Position numbers and translations under genes: made by a program
Shown here: positions 33,028 through 44,389 of the stretch, piece after piece
How the letters are laid out: the number at the start of each line of letters is the position of its first letter
How positions within the stretch are numbered: the first letter of the stretch is position 1
Origin: Isoperla grammatica
Taxonomy: Eukaryota; Arthropoda; Insecta; Plecoptera; Perlodidae
Direction of reading: 5' to 3'
Length of the DNA: 64,000 nt
Assembly (NCBI GenBank): GCA_945910005.1
Contig: CAMDTW010000147.1
Coordinates: 1 to 64,000 of the forward strand
The notes under the pieces: generated by a model
Told to the model about the DNA's origin: nothing
The model's database searches: none
Seen by the model: the letters and a program-made list of their open reading frames with translations, nothing else

Positions 33028-33330
33028 TTATTTATTTATTTATTTAATTAATTATTTATTTATTTATTTATTTATTTAATTAATTATTTATTTATTTAAT
33101 TATTTATTTAATTAAATTATTATTTATTTAATTAATTAATTATTTATTTAATTAATTAATTATTTATTTTATTAATTATTTATTTAATTATTTATTTATT
33201 TAATTATTTATTTAATTAATTATGTATTTAATTATTTATTTAATTAATTATTTATTTAATTACTTATTTATTTAATTATTTATTTAATTAATTATTTATT
33301 TAATTATTTATTTAATTATTTATTTATTTA
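32697..33330 (+). repeat. Compound tetranucleotide repeats
   Basis: Successive (ATTG)n at 32697-32765, (TTAG)n at 32817-32932, then interrupted (TTTA)n mixed with TTAA words up to 33330. The order suggests stepwise mutation of one tetranucleotide tract. Confidence 0.95.
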
Positions 33331-34835
33331 TGGTTTTAAATTGTCCCAAAAGAAAATCAAAATAATATTTCGTCCTTTTTAGCATTAAAGACGTTTCCGT
33401 CTTGCAGATTTTAGGTGTGAAAGGTGTCCAGAAACATCACATAACAATATGTAATTAAGAACATCTGAAAAACGGAAATACTGATTGGAACAAAGAAACA
33501 TTCATATGAAAGAGTACTACATTTTATACAGGAAGACATATTTTGATTTACATTTGGGACAATTTTAACACATTTTAGAGCAATGTTGACAGACCGAAGT
33601 CGGCAGTTATGCAAAGCTGCAACATACAGGACAGTTACACAGTGGTGATAATATAGTGGTAATACTTTCTACGTTGTGGAATACACAATGACTAAGCTGG
33701 TTTTTAATTAAACAACTGACGAGCGGGATAAGCGGGATAACAAATTATCTATCAGTCAAACGTTGGCGCCTTTTCGTATGACAACTAGCGCGCTCTATAG
33801 TTCGCGCGCGCATTGCATTATGGGAGCTGTAACCACCTGTTCGACCGGCGCTCACTCAGCTGTCAAAACATTCGTAAACAGTGGTTCGCCCGTCGTCAGC
33901 CTAGCCTAGGCTATATTCTAGAACAAATACGCCGGTATGTACTCGATAATGGATATATATCTATTAGTAAGTGGTGGGTGTAGGCCAAGATGTAGGCCTA
34001 GTTTAAATATATTACGAAACACGTACTGCAATACGATCTGATCTACGAGTGTGGCCAATGTTCGGAGAAACTATTTTCAGTTTCAAAACAAGGACTTACA
34101 GCTTGCTGTTAGTGTTTGACTAGTCTTGGGCTACAGCTAACTAGTTAGTAGTAACAGGCGCGTAGGAACTCTAAATCAAGTGGGGGGAAGCGTGAAGCAC
34201 GAACAACTCGCAGGGTCTCGGAGGCCTGTTCGCCGAAGGCAAAACTTTTTTCTTGCTATATTACTTATTTCTTGATTTTCAGGCTTAAATAAATACGTTT
34301 TGAGGGCCTTAACCCACCCCTTCCCTAATTACGCCACTGACCTTCAAGCACCCATTCGCTTTTATTTTGTAATGCTACAAAATGCAAATAAAGGTAGAGG
34401 AAATGTATCTTGTGACGAAAATCTTGGCTTTCTCCGGGGCGTGGGGCCCTCTGTGTTTCTGCAACTATTATTCACTGGTTACAATAATATGACATTTAGT
34501 TGGTGAATGTTTACTCGGGTATCCGTGTGGTATTGTATCATTGTATGTCGGGATGTGCCTAAAACGCTAAATTGGGTGGGTCACAGAAAAAAGTGGGGGG
34601 GAATCCCCCCTATCCCCCCCCCCCTTCCTACGCGCCTGAGTAGTTATACATTCCGTGTACTAGGGCCTATCTCATCAGCTGTTGACTACGTGAGATTTCT
34701 ATCAACTGTCAACTGTCGTAATCTCACATTTTTCGCCGATTTGCCCAAACATTACACGCACGCATTGGGCATGCATTGGGGTGGGCCAAAACTTTGACCC
34801 ATACCTCATCCTCATAAAAGCTACCAACTGAAACG
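33331..34835. other. No supported gene; CpG-rich promoter-like stretch near 33.78-33.94 kb
   Basis: 33780-33940 is rich in CpG with GCGCGCGCATTGCATTATGGGAGC. It is followed by a GTATGT donor-like word at about 33934. This could be a promoter and first exon on +, but no coding sequence follows that I can support. Confidence 0.35.
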
Positions 34836-34839
34836 GGTT

Positions 34840-34915
34840 GCCTCTATCGCTCAGTAGTGCAGAAAGTCGCTCTTAGTAAATTCAGAGGGGCCAGAGTTCG
34901 ATTCCCGGTTATAAG
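34840..34915 (+). repeat. tRNA-like fragment (SINE head)
   Basis: TCGCTCAGTAGTGC resembles an A box and GAGTTCGATTCC is a good B box of a polymerase III promoter. The acceptor and anticodon arms do not fold, so it is a tRNA-derived repeat, not a tRNA gene. Confidence 0.55.
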
Positions 34916-35047
34916 AACTAATTGTCAATGGTGGACATTTTATACAATTTATTATATATTGTGCTTCGTTGCTGTGACGGTCCTAAAGTCATTGTTTACA
35001 TGTACAACAGTATCGTAATGCACATAGATCAAGTCAAGTTTTAATTT

Positions 35048-35125
35048 TTAAAAACCCATACCCGAACAGGGAATCGAACTCTGGACCTTCTGCAATGGAA
35101 GCAGGCAGCGGTTGCTAAATGTCTC
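35048..35125 (-). repeat. tRNA-like fragment, minus strand
   Basis: On the minus strand CCAGAGTTCGATTCCCTG carries a B box. It matches the B-box region of the fragment at 34.84-34.92 kb in inverted orientation. No clear A box. Confidence 0.5.
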
Positions 35126-35190
35126 TCAAACCAAGAAGAAAGATAGTGTCAGGGGAGTCAGGACCGTCCAGAATTAGTTTGCAACCTATA

Positions 35191-35368
35191 AACAAGTGCG
35201 AATCACTAACGTTTTCCCCGATTATTTAGTAGACTACAATTTGGTTGTGTTAAGTTTTTTGACGGAAACCTGCTTGCACGTTTTCTTACAGTACGTTACC
35301 GTCAAAAAACTTACTGCAACCAAATTGTACTAGATGTCGGGAAAAACGTTAGTGATCCGTGCTTGTTA
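35191..35368. mobile_element. Palindromic MITE
   Basis: Arms 35191-35264 and 35300-35368 are inverted copies (GAATCACTAACGTTTT, ACAATTTGGTTG, AAGTTTTTTGACGG) with about 85% identity. They surround a short centre. No clear target duplication. Confidence 0.7.
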
Positions 35369-35432
35369 AGTTGAGAACGAAAAAGTGACTATCTGACTTC
35401 TTTGGGTACCGCGACTTTACTAAATAAATGAC

Positions 35433-36571
35433 ACGCTGCCTGCATGTGTCAGTGTCAACCATATGTTTATTGCGTCTATCCGAAGCCAGTACGGTCAGCG
35501 AGAAGGAAGTATATTATCTATGATATTGTATTATACTCTGCCTGCATGTGTCAGTGTCAACCATATGTTTATTGCGTCTATCCGAAGCCAGTACGGTCAG
35601 CGAGAAGGAAGTATATTATCTATGATATTGTATTATACTCTGCCTGCATGTGTCAGTGTCAACCATATGTTTATTGCGTCTATCCGAAGCCAGTACGGTC
35701 AGCGAGAAGGAAGTATATTATCTATGATATTGTATTATACTCTGCCTGCATGTGTCAGTGTCAACCATATGTTTATTGCGTCTATCCGAAGCCAGTACGG
35801 TCAGCGAGAAGGAAGTATATTATCTATGATATTGTATTATACTCTGCCTGCATGTGTCAGTGTCAACCATATGTTTATTGCGTCTATCCGAAGCCAGTAC
35901 GGTCAGCGAGAAGGAAGTATATTATCTATGATATTGTATTATACTCTGCCTGCATGTGTCAGTGTCAACCATATGTTTATTGCGTCTATCCGAAGCCAGT
36001 ACGGTCAGCGAGAAGGAAGTATATTATCTATGATATTGTATTATACGCTGCCTGCATGTGTCATTGTCAACCATATGTTTATTGCGTCTATCCGAAGCCA
36101 GTACGGTCAGCGAGAAGGAAGTATTTTATCTATGATATTGTATTATACTCTGCCTGCATGTGTCAGTGTCAACCATATGTTTATTGCGTCTATCCGAAGC
36201 CAGTACGGTCAGCGAGAAGGAAGTATATTATCTATGATATTGTATTATACTCTGCCTGCATGTGTCAGTGTCAACCATATGTTTATTGCGTCTATCCGAA
36301 GCCAGTACGGTCAGCGAGAAGGAAGTATATTATCTATGATATTGTATTATACTCTGCCTGCATGTGTCAGTGTCAACCATATGTTTATTGCGTCTATCCG
36401 AAGCCAGTACGGTCAGCGAGAAGGAAGTATATTATCTATGATATTGTATTATACTCTGCCTGCATGTGTCAGTGTCAACCATATGTTTATTGCGTCTATC
36501 CGAAGCCAGTATACGGTCAGCGAGAAGGAAGTATATTATCTATGATATTATATTATATTACACTCTGCCTT
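35433..36571 (+). repeat. 102-bp satellite array, 11 units, open in two frames
   Basis: Units are almost identical (TGCATGTGTCAGTGTCAACC, CGAAGCCAGTACGGTCAGCG). Because 102 is 34 codons, frames of 403 and 360 codons run through the array, one with a Cys/Tyr-rich 34-residue repeat. The near absence of any change, synonymous or otherwise, and the second equally open frame argue for recent DNA amplification, not selection on a protein. Confidence 0.92.
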
Positions 36572-36945
36572 AGTGCGCGCGCATATTGTTCCGGTTGGTG
36601 TATTTCCTCGTTGCTGTTGCGAGAAAACTCCGACAGAGCTCGCGCGCAACAGTAGCCGCCAACAGACGTCATAATGTACACTTAGAATTTTATTTTTATT
36701 TATATAATATGACTGTATTGTTTATACTCGATAACTATGATTCAGGGCCGTAATTAGGGTATATAAATCACCTGGGGTATAAAAGCATAATAGGGAACCC
36801 GCAAGTGATGTCACATCAGGACCACAACAATGGAACAAATGAATTGAACTGATGGACAAACAATCAGTTGTCAAAATAATAAAATTGCAACAATAGAAAT
36901 GAAAACAAGTGTAGCAATAGCAACTGCTCGCCATTTAAAACTTTA

Positions 36946-38485
36946 AGGGCCGGTTTCACCAAGATCAACTTTGGCCAAGTTCAGTTGAACGACACTCACA
37001 CCAACTTTTAACTGCAAAATACACTGCATGAAGAGTGAATTGTTTTATTGATGATGGGTTGCTTTATACGTCGATTTACAGATAGTTTCAGTAATGATGT
37101 GAAACAAGATACACATTTAAATCCCATTTGCATGCAATTGTATCCGGATAATCGCAAATATGAAGGATATTGAAGGAAGATTTTCTCAGATTGGTAATAA
37201 ATGTCAAAGACATTTACAGTCAATTGTTTAGCCAATGCCTACTGGATAACTTGTACTCTGCTTGTGCATAATACGTACAGAAGGCAGTGACAGAACTGCT
37301 TTGGTGATTATCATCAAATACCTTACTAAAATAATACGGGAAGCTCCCATCGATTTCTGGCGACAGCCTGGCCTAGCGGCTTGAGGTAAGTACTTGGTGA
37401 ATTATCGACGCGATGAAGTTCACTTGCCGTGCCGGCTTCTTTTATCGACTGAAATCCCGATACTAATTCAGCACCTTTTTCTAGGCCGATATGCGTGAAA
37501 CGTTGTGTTTAGCTTATTAACATTTGTGTTCTATAATTTACTGTATTACATATTATTTTGGTGAGGTTATGTCAAACTATACACTTTTTTTTTAGCTTTA
37601 AATTAATATTCAATGCAGGTCTAGGCCTAAATATCCCCTCCCCCTAAAGGTCGTATGTCTAGACCTTCACGGCGTTAGGCCCAAACGTTTTCGGTCGATG
37701 GCATTTTGAGGTTATAAACAAAAACAAAAGACGATCACAACATGGCCAAGGTCTACTGGATCTCCTAGCGGAGTAAGCGATCTAGTGGACCTTGAACATG
37801 GCCATTCAGAATCGAATATACTTTACTGGCAAGACTGTCAATGATTATTGATAAAACGTAAAGAATAAACAGTGCACATTTTAATATGTTGGCTAAACTA
37901 TACCCGATTTCCAGAAAAACCTTCATTTACATGTTGGTATTATAAGAGATTAACTACAAACTTAATTTAGGCGATATTATTCTATTTATTTCCACTCCAC
38001 TTTGATTTGAATCGCGCGCGTTTTGTGACCTCAAGCCACCAGGTTCGCTGCAGTGCTGTGTCGCCATGCGCTGAATGTTAAATGGGTCCAGTTTCCTGTA
38101 TTATTTTAGTAAGGTATTTGTTATCATCACAAATCTGAACGGTGGGCATCGAGGGTTCTATCCAACAATGCATTTGTAGTTTTTGTTTAATCATTTTTAC
38201 ATAAAAATACATCTGTACCATGAGTAAACAAACATGTATACCAATCTTTACATGGATTATTTTAAATTTCATGGTATTACAAAAGGCAATAAGTGGCATT
38301 GTGAGAAATTATTTCCATCTCTCTGTAAACAATAAACATGCAGTGACAATACGTAAGTATCCAAAACAACAAAAATGCGAGATATGTGAGAAATTAAATA
38401 GGTACAAGTTATTATTTTTTTCAAATTGGTAGCATTCAGGTTCAAGCTGAACTCGACAAAAGTCAATGCTGGTGAAACCGGGCCT
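36946..38485. mobile_element. Non-autonomous TIR element with TTAA/TTA flanks (PIF/Harbinger- or piggyBac-like)
   Basis: The ends are GGGCCGGTTTCACC and GGTGAAACCGGGCC, with about 45 bp of further inverted similarity (AAGTTCAG..TTGAAC). TTAA borders both sides. Ends of the form GGGCCGGTTTCAC are typical of PIF/Harbinger-type elements with a TWA target. No intact transposase is seen within 1.5 kb; a minus-strand frame at 38078-38299 has no recognisable domain. Confidence 0.6.
37739..37804. repeat. 46-bp palindrome between 10-bp direct repeats
   Basis: AACATGGCCA occurs at 37739-37748 and 37795-37804. Between them is an imperfect palindrome (AGGTCTACTGGATC..GATCTAGTGGACCT) with a small inner hairpin (CTCCTAGCGGAG). 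Confidence 0.7.
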
Positions 38486-38659
38486 TAATGATAGACAACG
38501 ACTAAGTGAAAGTTTTGTATGTGTATTTGTTTGTTTTTTGTTTTGTTTTCCAAAATCAGAAGAATTTTTTTTTTGACAGCTTGTTGTTTGTCCATCGATT
38601 CAATTAATTTGATTCATTGTTGTCTTTTGGTGTTGCTAGTGCCCTATTGGGTAAAGTAC

Positions 38660-39095
38660 AATATAGGGTCTGGGGGGGGGGGGGGGTGGCCCCTCAGCCA
38701 ATGCGGGTCTGGGGCGTATAGCCCCGGAAAATGTGTCGTTTCTTACAGTGTGATTGGAGTGTTTTAACGAGTTTTAGGGATGTTTTTTTTTATAACATTT
38801 GTTACTGGTGACTGGTGTGACATTAACGGTGGTATAAGCAGGTATTAGCAAGCAAAATCTTTATCGACAACAATGCACAACAATTTAAAACTTGTTTTCT
38901 AATGTTATGAATGATGCATTAAAAATCAATATCTGTAAACTTTGGTTTAGTATTTTTAATTGTTGTACATTGTTTTTTGTTGAATATAATATACGTGATT
39001 AAAATTTATTTATCGTAGATTATTAAAAAAATTGTTCCATTGCCTCCCCCCCCCCCCCCCCCCCTGCATTCTTCTAGCGGAGTATCCCTCATAAC
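38660..39095. other. No gene; poly-G and poly-C tracts
   Basis: G14 at about 38672 and C19 at about 39046 bracket unremarkable AT-rich DNA. Confidence 0.6.
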
Positions 39096-39778
39096 TAGAG
39101 GTGTTTGTTTTTCGCGGACCGCGAAATCGCGAAAAGTGTTGATGAAGAAGGGGGAGATAAACAACGTGTACATCTGTTGATAGGCACCGTAAAAATATAA
39201 AAATTTCACCGCGAAAATTCGCGAAATCCGTCAATTTCCAGTCATAACATCGAAATTTGTATAAAAAAGGAAAGTAACACGAAATCTCAATTGTTTTTAA
39301 TTTATTATACAAAATTTTAAAGTTTTAAATTTATTATCACAGTCAAACGTCATTACAACACAATCGTGGGGACCTAATATTTTTTCATTTAATGATGATT
39401 TCGTTAAGAAGATCAACGATTTATTTTGCTGAAATTCGGCGTCAAGCAGAGCAAACGAGTGCAATTCTGAGGGATTTTACGTGACGGACAAGAAGTTTCT
39501 TATGTGTTGTGGCTGCCGCCTTTAATTCGAACCGTAAAGACACACTAGACAAACACAGGTAATGGTAATGCTAATACACTTCGTATTAACTAGTACTAGT
39601 TTGTAAATACAATTCAAATAGGTTAAATAACATTAAAATTCCATTTTAATTTAAACATGTTTCTGGTGAAAGTTACTGTAGAAAATCTCCCAAAAAGCAT
39701 AACAACGCCATAACATCGAAATTATTTAATCTATAAACGAAATTTAAGAAAACATAACACCATTTACAAACACCTCTA
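39096..39778. mobile_element. hAT-type MITE, 683 bp, with perfect 8-bp duplication
   Basis: The ends TAGAGGTGTTTGT and ACAAACACCTCTA are perfect inverted repeats. They are flanked by CTCATAAC at 39088-39095 and 39779-39786. The 8-bp duplication and the -AG-GGTG end fit hAT. The interior has CGCGAAA-rich words and repeated TCATAACATCGAAATT near both ends. No transposase frame. Confidence 0.88.
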
Positions 39779-39786
39779 CTCATAAC

Positions 39787-40286
39787 AAGTGTTTCCCCTT
39801 TTCAATTCAACAAGTGTCAAGAGGTTTTTCTTGTCTTCCAAACCATCCTGACGTCGTCAGAGCTAGCTTCTCACGGGTAGTCCTGCTGTACCACATGAGT
39901 TTAGAATGACGTTGACGTCTACAGACAGGAAGTTGTTCAAATCGTCCGTGCGACGTAACAACTAGCGCTACCTGTTGCGCGCGCGAAGCTCCAACTACTT
40001 GCGGGTCGATAGTGGCGCTATCTAGCGACGTCACGCGATACTCCTTCGGTTGGAGAGAAATGAACACGTACAGCAATTAAAACGTTAATATTATTGTGTA
40101 CCGATGAGATACGTTAATGCCGTTAGTTTTAAAACGTGGTAAATGTACATTAAAGTAATTTTTGTTTGAAGAATATTCAAAGATATTTTGAAACTCAACC
40201 TGTAGAGTGTGGTATAGTAAGTTAGCTCTGTACGGTAGACTTGTGTTGTACATTGCAGAATAGTAACACCAAAATCTGCTGCGGGC
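39787..40286. promoter_or_regulatory. Upstream region of the U1 gene
   Basis: The 500 bases before the U1 gene contain no other gene. The promoter (a proximal sequence element about 55 bases upstream is expected for snRNA genes) must lie near 40215-40245, but I cannot identify the element by consensus. No TATA box is seen at -25, as expected for a polymerase II snRNA gene. Confidence 0.35.
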
Positions 40287-40449
40287 ATACTTACCTGGCG
40301 TAGGGGTTACCGTGATCAACAAGGCGGTTCCCCCAGGTCGAGGCTCTTCCATTGCACTTCGGTCGAGCTGAACCCTGCGATAATCCCAAATGCGGATTAC
40401 TCGGGCGCGTAATTTTTGGTAGTCGGGACTGCGTTCGCGCTGTCCCGGA
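40287..40449 (+). ncRNA. RNU1: U1 small nuclear RNA
   Basis: About 163 nt, the normal U1 length. The 5' end ATACTTACCTG is the 5' splice-site recognition sequence. Stem-loop I carries GATCAACAAGG, where the usual U1-70K loop is GATCA(C/T)GAAGG. Stem-loop II carries ATTGCACTTC, where U1A normally meets ATTGCACTCC. AATTTTTGG at 40411-40419 is the Sm site, and GGGACTGCGTTCGCGCTGTCCC is stem-loop IV. The compensated stems (GCGGATTACTC..) indicate a functional or recently functional gene. The two changes in protein-binding loops may be lineage-specific, or may mark a variant copy. Confidence 0.93.
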
Positions 40450-40634
40450 ATAAACTGAATGAAATTGGGGTAAAGAAAAATTGAAGGAACCTGGGGCATT
40501 TATGATAATATCCCTCTGCTTTCCAGTATATAGGTTGTCAATCAAGTGTAGAAGATATTTTAGGCATTTCGTATATTTTTGTGTAACAGAACAGGTATTC
40601 ACAATTTAACATTATAAATGTTGTCTGTGTATTA

Positions 40635-40790
40635 CTGTCTCAAAGGTGCACGGTTCGATTCCCGGTTCGAGTTTCGAGTTGATGACAACGAAGTACGTAG
40701 TAGATGGGACCAGTAAGGTACACTCATTGTCTCGATTAGCCTCTTTGCAAAAATATGAGACGTTAAGCCCAAATATCAATCACTAGTAAG
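40635..40790 (+). mobile_element. tRNA-derived SINE sharing the ribozyme-SINE tail
   Basis: The B box CGGTTCGATTCCCGG at 40650-40664 marks a tRNA-related head; no A box is seen. The 3' part is the same tail as in the ribozyme-headed family (TTGTCTCGATTAGCC, ATGAGACGTTAAGCCC, AAATATCAATC). Different heads on one tail imply the same LINE machinery. Confidence 0.65.
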
Positions 40791-40870
40791 GTACCCAAAA
40801 TAGCTTCAATCTGGGGAGATAAAGACAAATTTTAATATATTTTAGGAATGTCAAACGATATGAAATCCCA

Positions 40871-42015
<1,145 letters not shown>

Positions 42016-42442
42016 ACTACTATGCTAATACAAAATACAACACCAAATATTGCATAAATTAATCACTTGGTGGTTTAATGTTAAAAACACAATAATAATT
42101 TTACAATTTTATAATTTATAATGTAAAAATATATTTTTTTTTTTAAATCGGCCTCCTCCATCCCCATAGCCGTCCATCTCCGCCTTCACCGCGGAGCAAG
42201 GAAAATAAGGAGCAAACTAGTGTTTGTGTCTAGAGCGAGTCTATTTGACGGTCGGGCCCAACCACCAGACTATAATAATACAAGAACAAAGTAAGCTTTC
42301 ACTCCAAAGAAGTAAATAATTCTCTTTACTGTTCTAGCACGGGTACAGAGCACATTACTATTAAACTTTACTTCTAAACAAACAATACATTCCTACTACT
42401 ATCTACATCTACCATACAATACTACTAACTACAGCTACCACA
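42016..42442. other. No supported gene
   Basis: AT-rich, then short CTACTACTA/ACAGCTACCA runs. No coding signal. Confidence 0.5.
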
Positions 42443-42751
42443 CCTGCCCAGGGGCTGCTACCTTAACGTGGTGGGCAGGTTTGCGTGCTTTAATGATTCC
42501 TAGAGCTATGCCGGCGGAAGCGTATATGTTTCTGGTAGGGCCACCCTAGCCGGACTGGTCGAGGAGGAGAAGTCAGACGAAGTGCAGTCCACACCCCAAT
42601 CCCTTTTCCTCCCCCTTCCCCTCTCCACCCCGCCCTCCTATTGGCCCCTTTCCTCCAAACAGCCCCCTATTTCATCTTCATATATCACCCACTCATTGTC
42701 TCGATTAGCCTCGTTGCAAAAATATGAGACGTTAAGCCCAAATAATCTAAT
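42443..42751 (+). mobile_element. Full-length ribozyme-headed SINE, subfamily B
   Basis: Head CCTGCCCAGGGGCTGCTACC with P1 and P3 intact; P2 has one G-U. The C/T-rich subfamily B body and the shared tail follow, ending AATAATCTAAT. The target duplication CTACAGCTACCACAC is at 42429-42443 and 42752-42766, so the junction is at the first base of the ribozyme-like fold, within a one-base ambiguity. Confidence 0.93.
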
Positions 42752-42766
42752 CTACAGCTACCACAC

Positions 42767-43887
42767 AATACTACTAACTACAGCTACCACACAATACTAC
42801 ATAATATACTACGATAGCATTGTGCTGTGTAAACGTGCAATATTTATACTCGCGAGTTAAAACACACGATAAGAATTATATCTTGCAATAAAGCAATTAT
42901 AAAACAAAAGACTCGCGTGTGCCAACGTTGGCTGAACTTGTAACGTTACTTTTACGTTCAAAACAAAACTAATGAACTCCTTGTACAATATTTAAAAAGT
43001 TTGCTCCACGGTGTTTAAAACTACCTAACTACCTACTCTTCATTGATGGTAGATTCGAGTCACTTCTGCAGTGATATCTTCAAATCTAAATGCAAAATAT
43101 AATATTCAGATTTTTGTTCAATTGAAAATAATAACTAAGCAATTACAAGTCATGTACACGTTTAGTATTGACATTGTAGTCATTTTAGTCATTGTAGTCA
43201 TTGAAGTCATTGTAGTTTGTAAGCTAAGAAGGCCTACTTGAAATTATCAGCTCCTAAATAATGTATATAGTTTTGTTTAAATTAATACTTACACTAGATT
43301 GCAATAAAGTAAATAATTATTTGGACACAGTTTTGTAGATATTAAATATGGAATCTGAATACGGATTTTTCATGTTATTGTACTTACAACTGGCGTTATA
43401 ATTTATTCATGTAGAGGTTTACAATGTGAACAACTTTTGTTATTAATTAGCTCGGTTTACCCACTATTTAAAATTTAAAGTTTAAGGTTTAACAAAATGA
43501 AAATCACAGCCAAAACCATTATGGCGTTTGGAAACTTTCCAATTATTTAAGATTTAAAAAAAACCATAGCAATGTACCCGATATCTTAGCCCAGCCAATG
43601 AGAGGCGATGTTTTATAAATCCGGCCAATGGTAGCGATCCTAGTAACAACCCCAACCTCCTTACGACCCACATGTTACTTATTATTCACCTTTTCAATCT
43701 CATGTAGGCCTATCTACGTCCTTGATATATTCCAACGTAGAGTCTACTTCATGAAGTACAAAAATCTACACGACCCCCTTTCAGTAAATAGACCTAATAC
43801 AAGCCTGGCATTGTAGAATACGTAAAACTCTATTATTATAAAAAAAAAAACATTGCTTAATACGAAATTTAACTGGTTATACACTTC
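42767..43887. other. No supported gene
   Basis: AT-rich unique sequence with a short repeat of ATTGTAGTCATT near 43.18 kb. Two CCAAT words (about 43.60 and 43.62 kb) hint at a promoter, but nothing downstream supports a gene. Confidence 0.45.
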
Positions 43888-44136
43888 GGTATATAATGTG
43901 AGAAAAGGATCCGACAGGAAGACGGATTTGCGAGTTTAAAGTACACATAGAAAACATAATACAAATATAACGAGACGTTTCGACCGAGGTCTTTTTCACT
44001 CGAGAGAACAAGACCTTGGTCGAAACGTCTCGTTATGTGTATATTTGTATTATTTTTTTTATGTGTACTTCAAACTCGCAAATCCGTCTTCTTACTCGAA
44101 GGTAAGCTGTTGGATCCTTTCCTCACATCATATACC
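43888..44136. mobile_element. Long palindromic MITE
   Basis: Two arms of about 120 bp meet near 44011. GGTATATAATGTGAG pairs with CTCACATCATATACC, and GACGGATTTGCGAGTTT, TACAAATAT and AACGAGACGTTTCGACC all recur inverted. Identity is about 90%. There is no internal gene and no certain target duplication. Confidence 0.85.
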
Positions 44137-44389
44137 ATTCCAGCCGATTGGCACCTACTTTCATAACCTGTTTATACACTTCATACAAAATAATTGTGAT
44201 TATAAAATTAAGGATAGAACCAGTGTTCCACGCCCTATTTTACTTGTTCTTACTAATAGTTTAGAATATATTGATATCATTGACATTTATATTTGGATTA
44301 TGTTGCATTAAAGTAACATTTGAAAGCATGTTATAAACTTTCCAATCTGTAAGAAATCTGTTACATTTGGGGACTCAAAAATATATTAG

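Larger units (their letters stand above)
36740..38690. mobile_element. Outer inverted repeat arms around a TIR element
   Basis: Left arm 36815-36900 (GATGGACAAACAATCAGTTGTC) and right arm 38555-38650 (GACAGCTTGTTGTTTGTCC) are inverted copies of about 75% identity. They lie outside the 36946-38485 element. The pattern suggests that the inner element inserted into an older palindromic element. Confidence 0.5.

Noticed and set aside
34507..34797. Plus-strand 96-codon frame
   Set aside because: No domain, a poly-C run in the middle and no coding bias.
34840..34915. A tRNA gene
   Set aside because: Box A and B-like words are present, but the acceptor and anticodon arms do not fold and no anticodon can be set. 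It is a tRNA-derived repeat.
35444..36655. A 403-codon Cys/Tyr-rich repeat protein
   Set aside because: The 102-bp units are near-identical at the DNA level and a second frame is equally open. This is tandem amplification with a length divisible by three.
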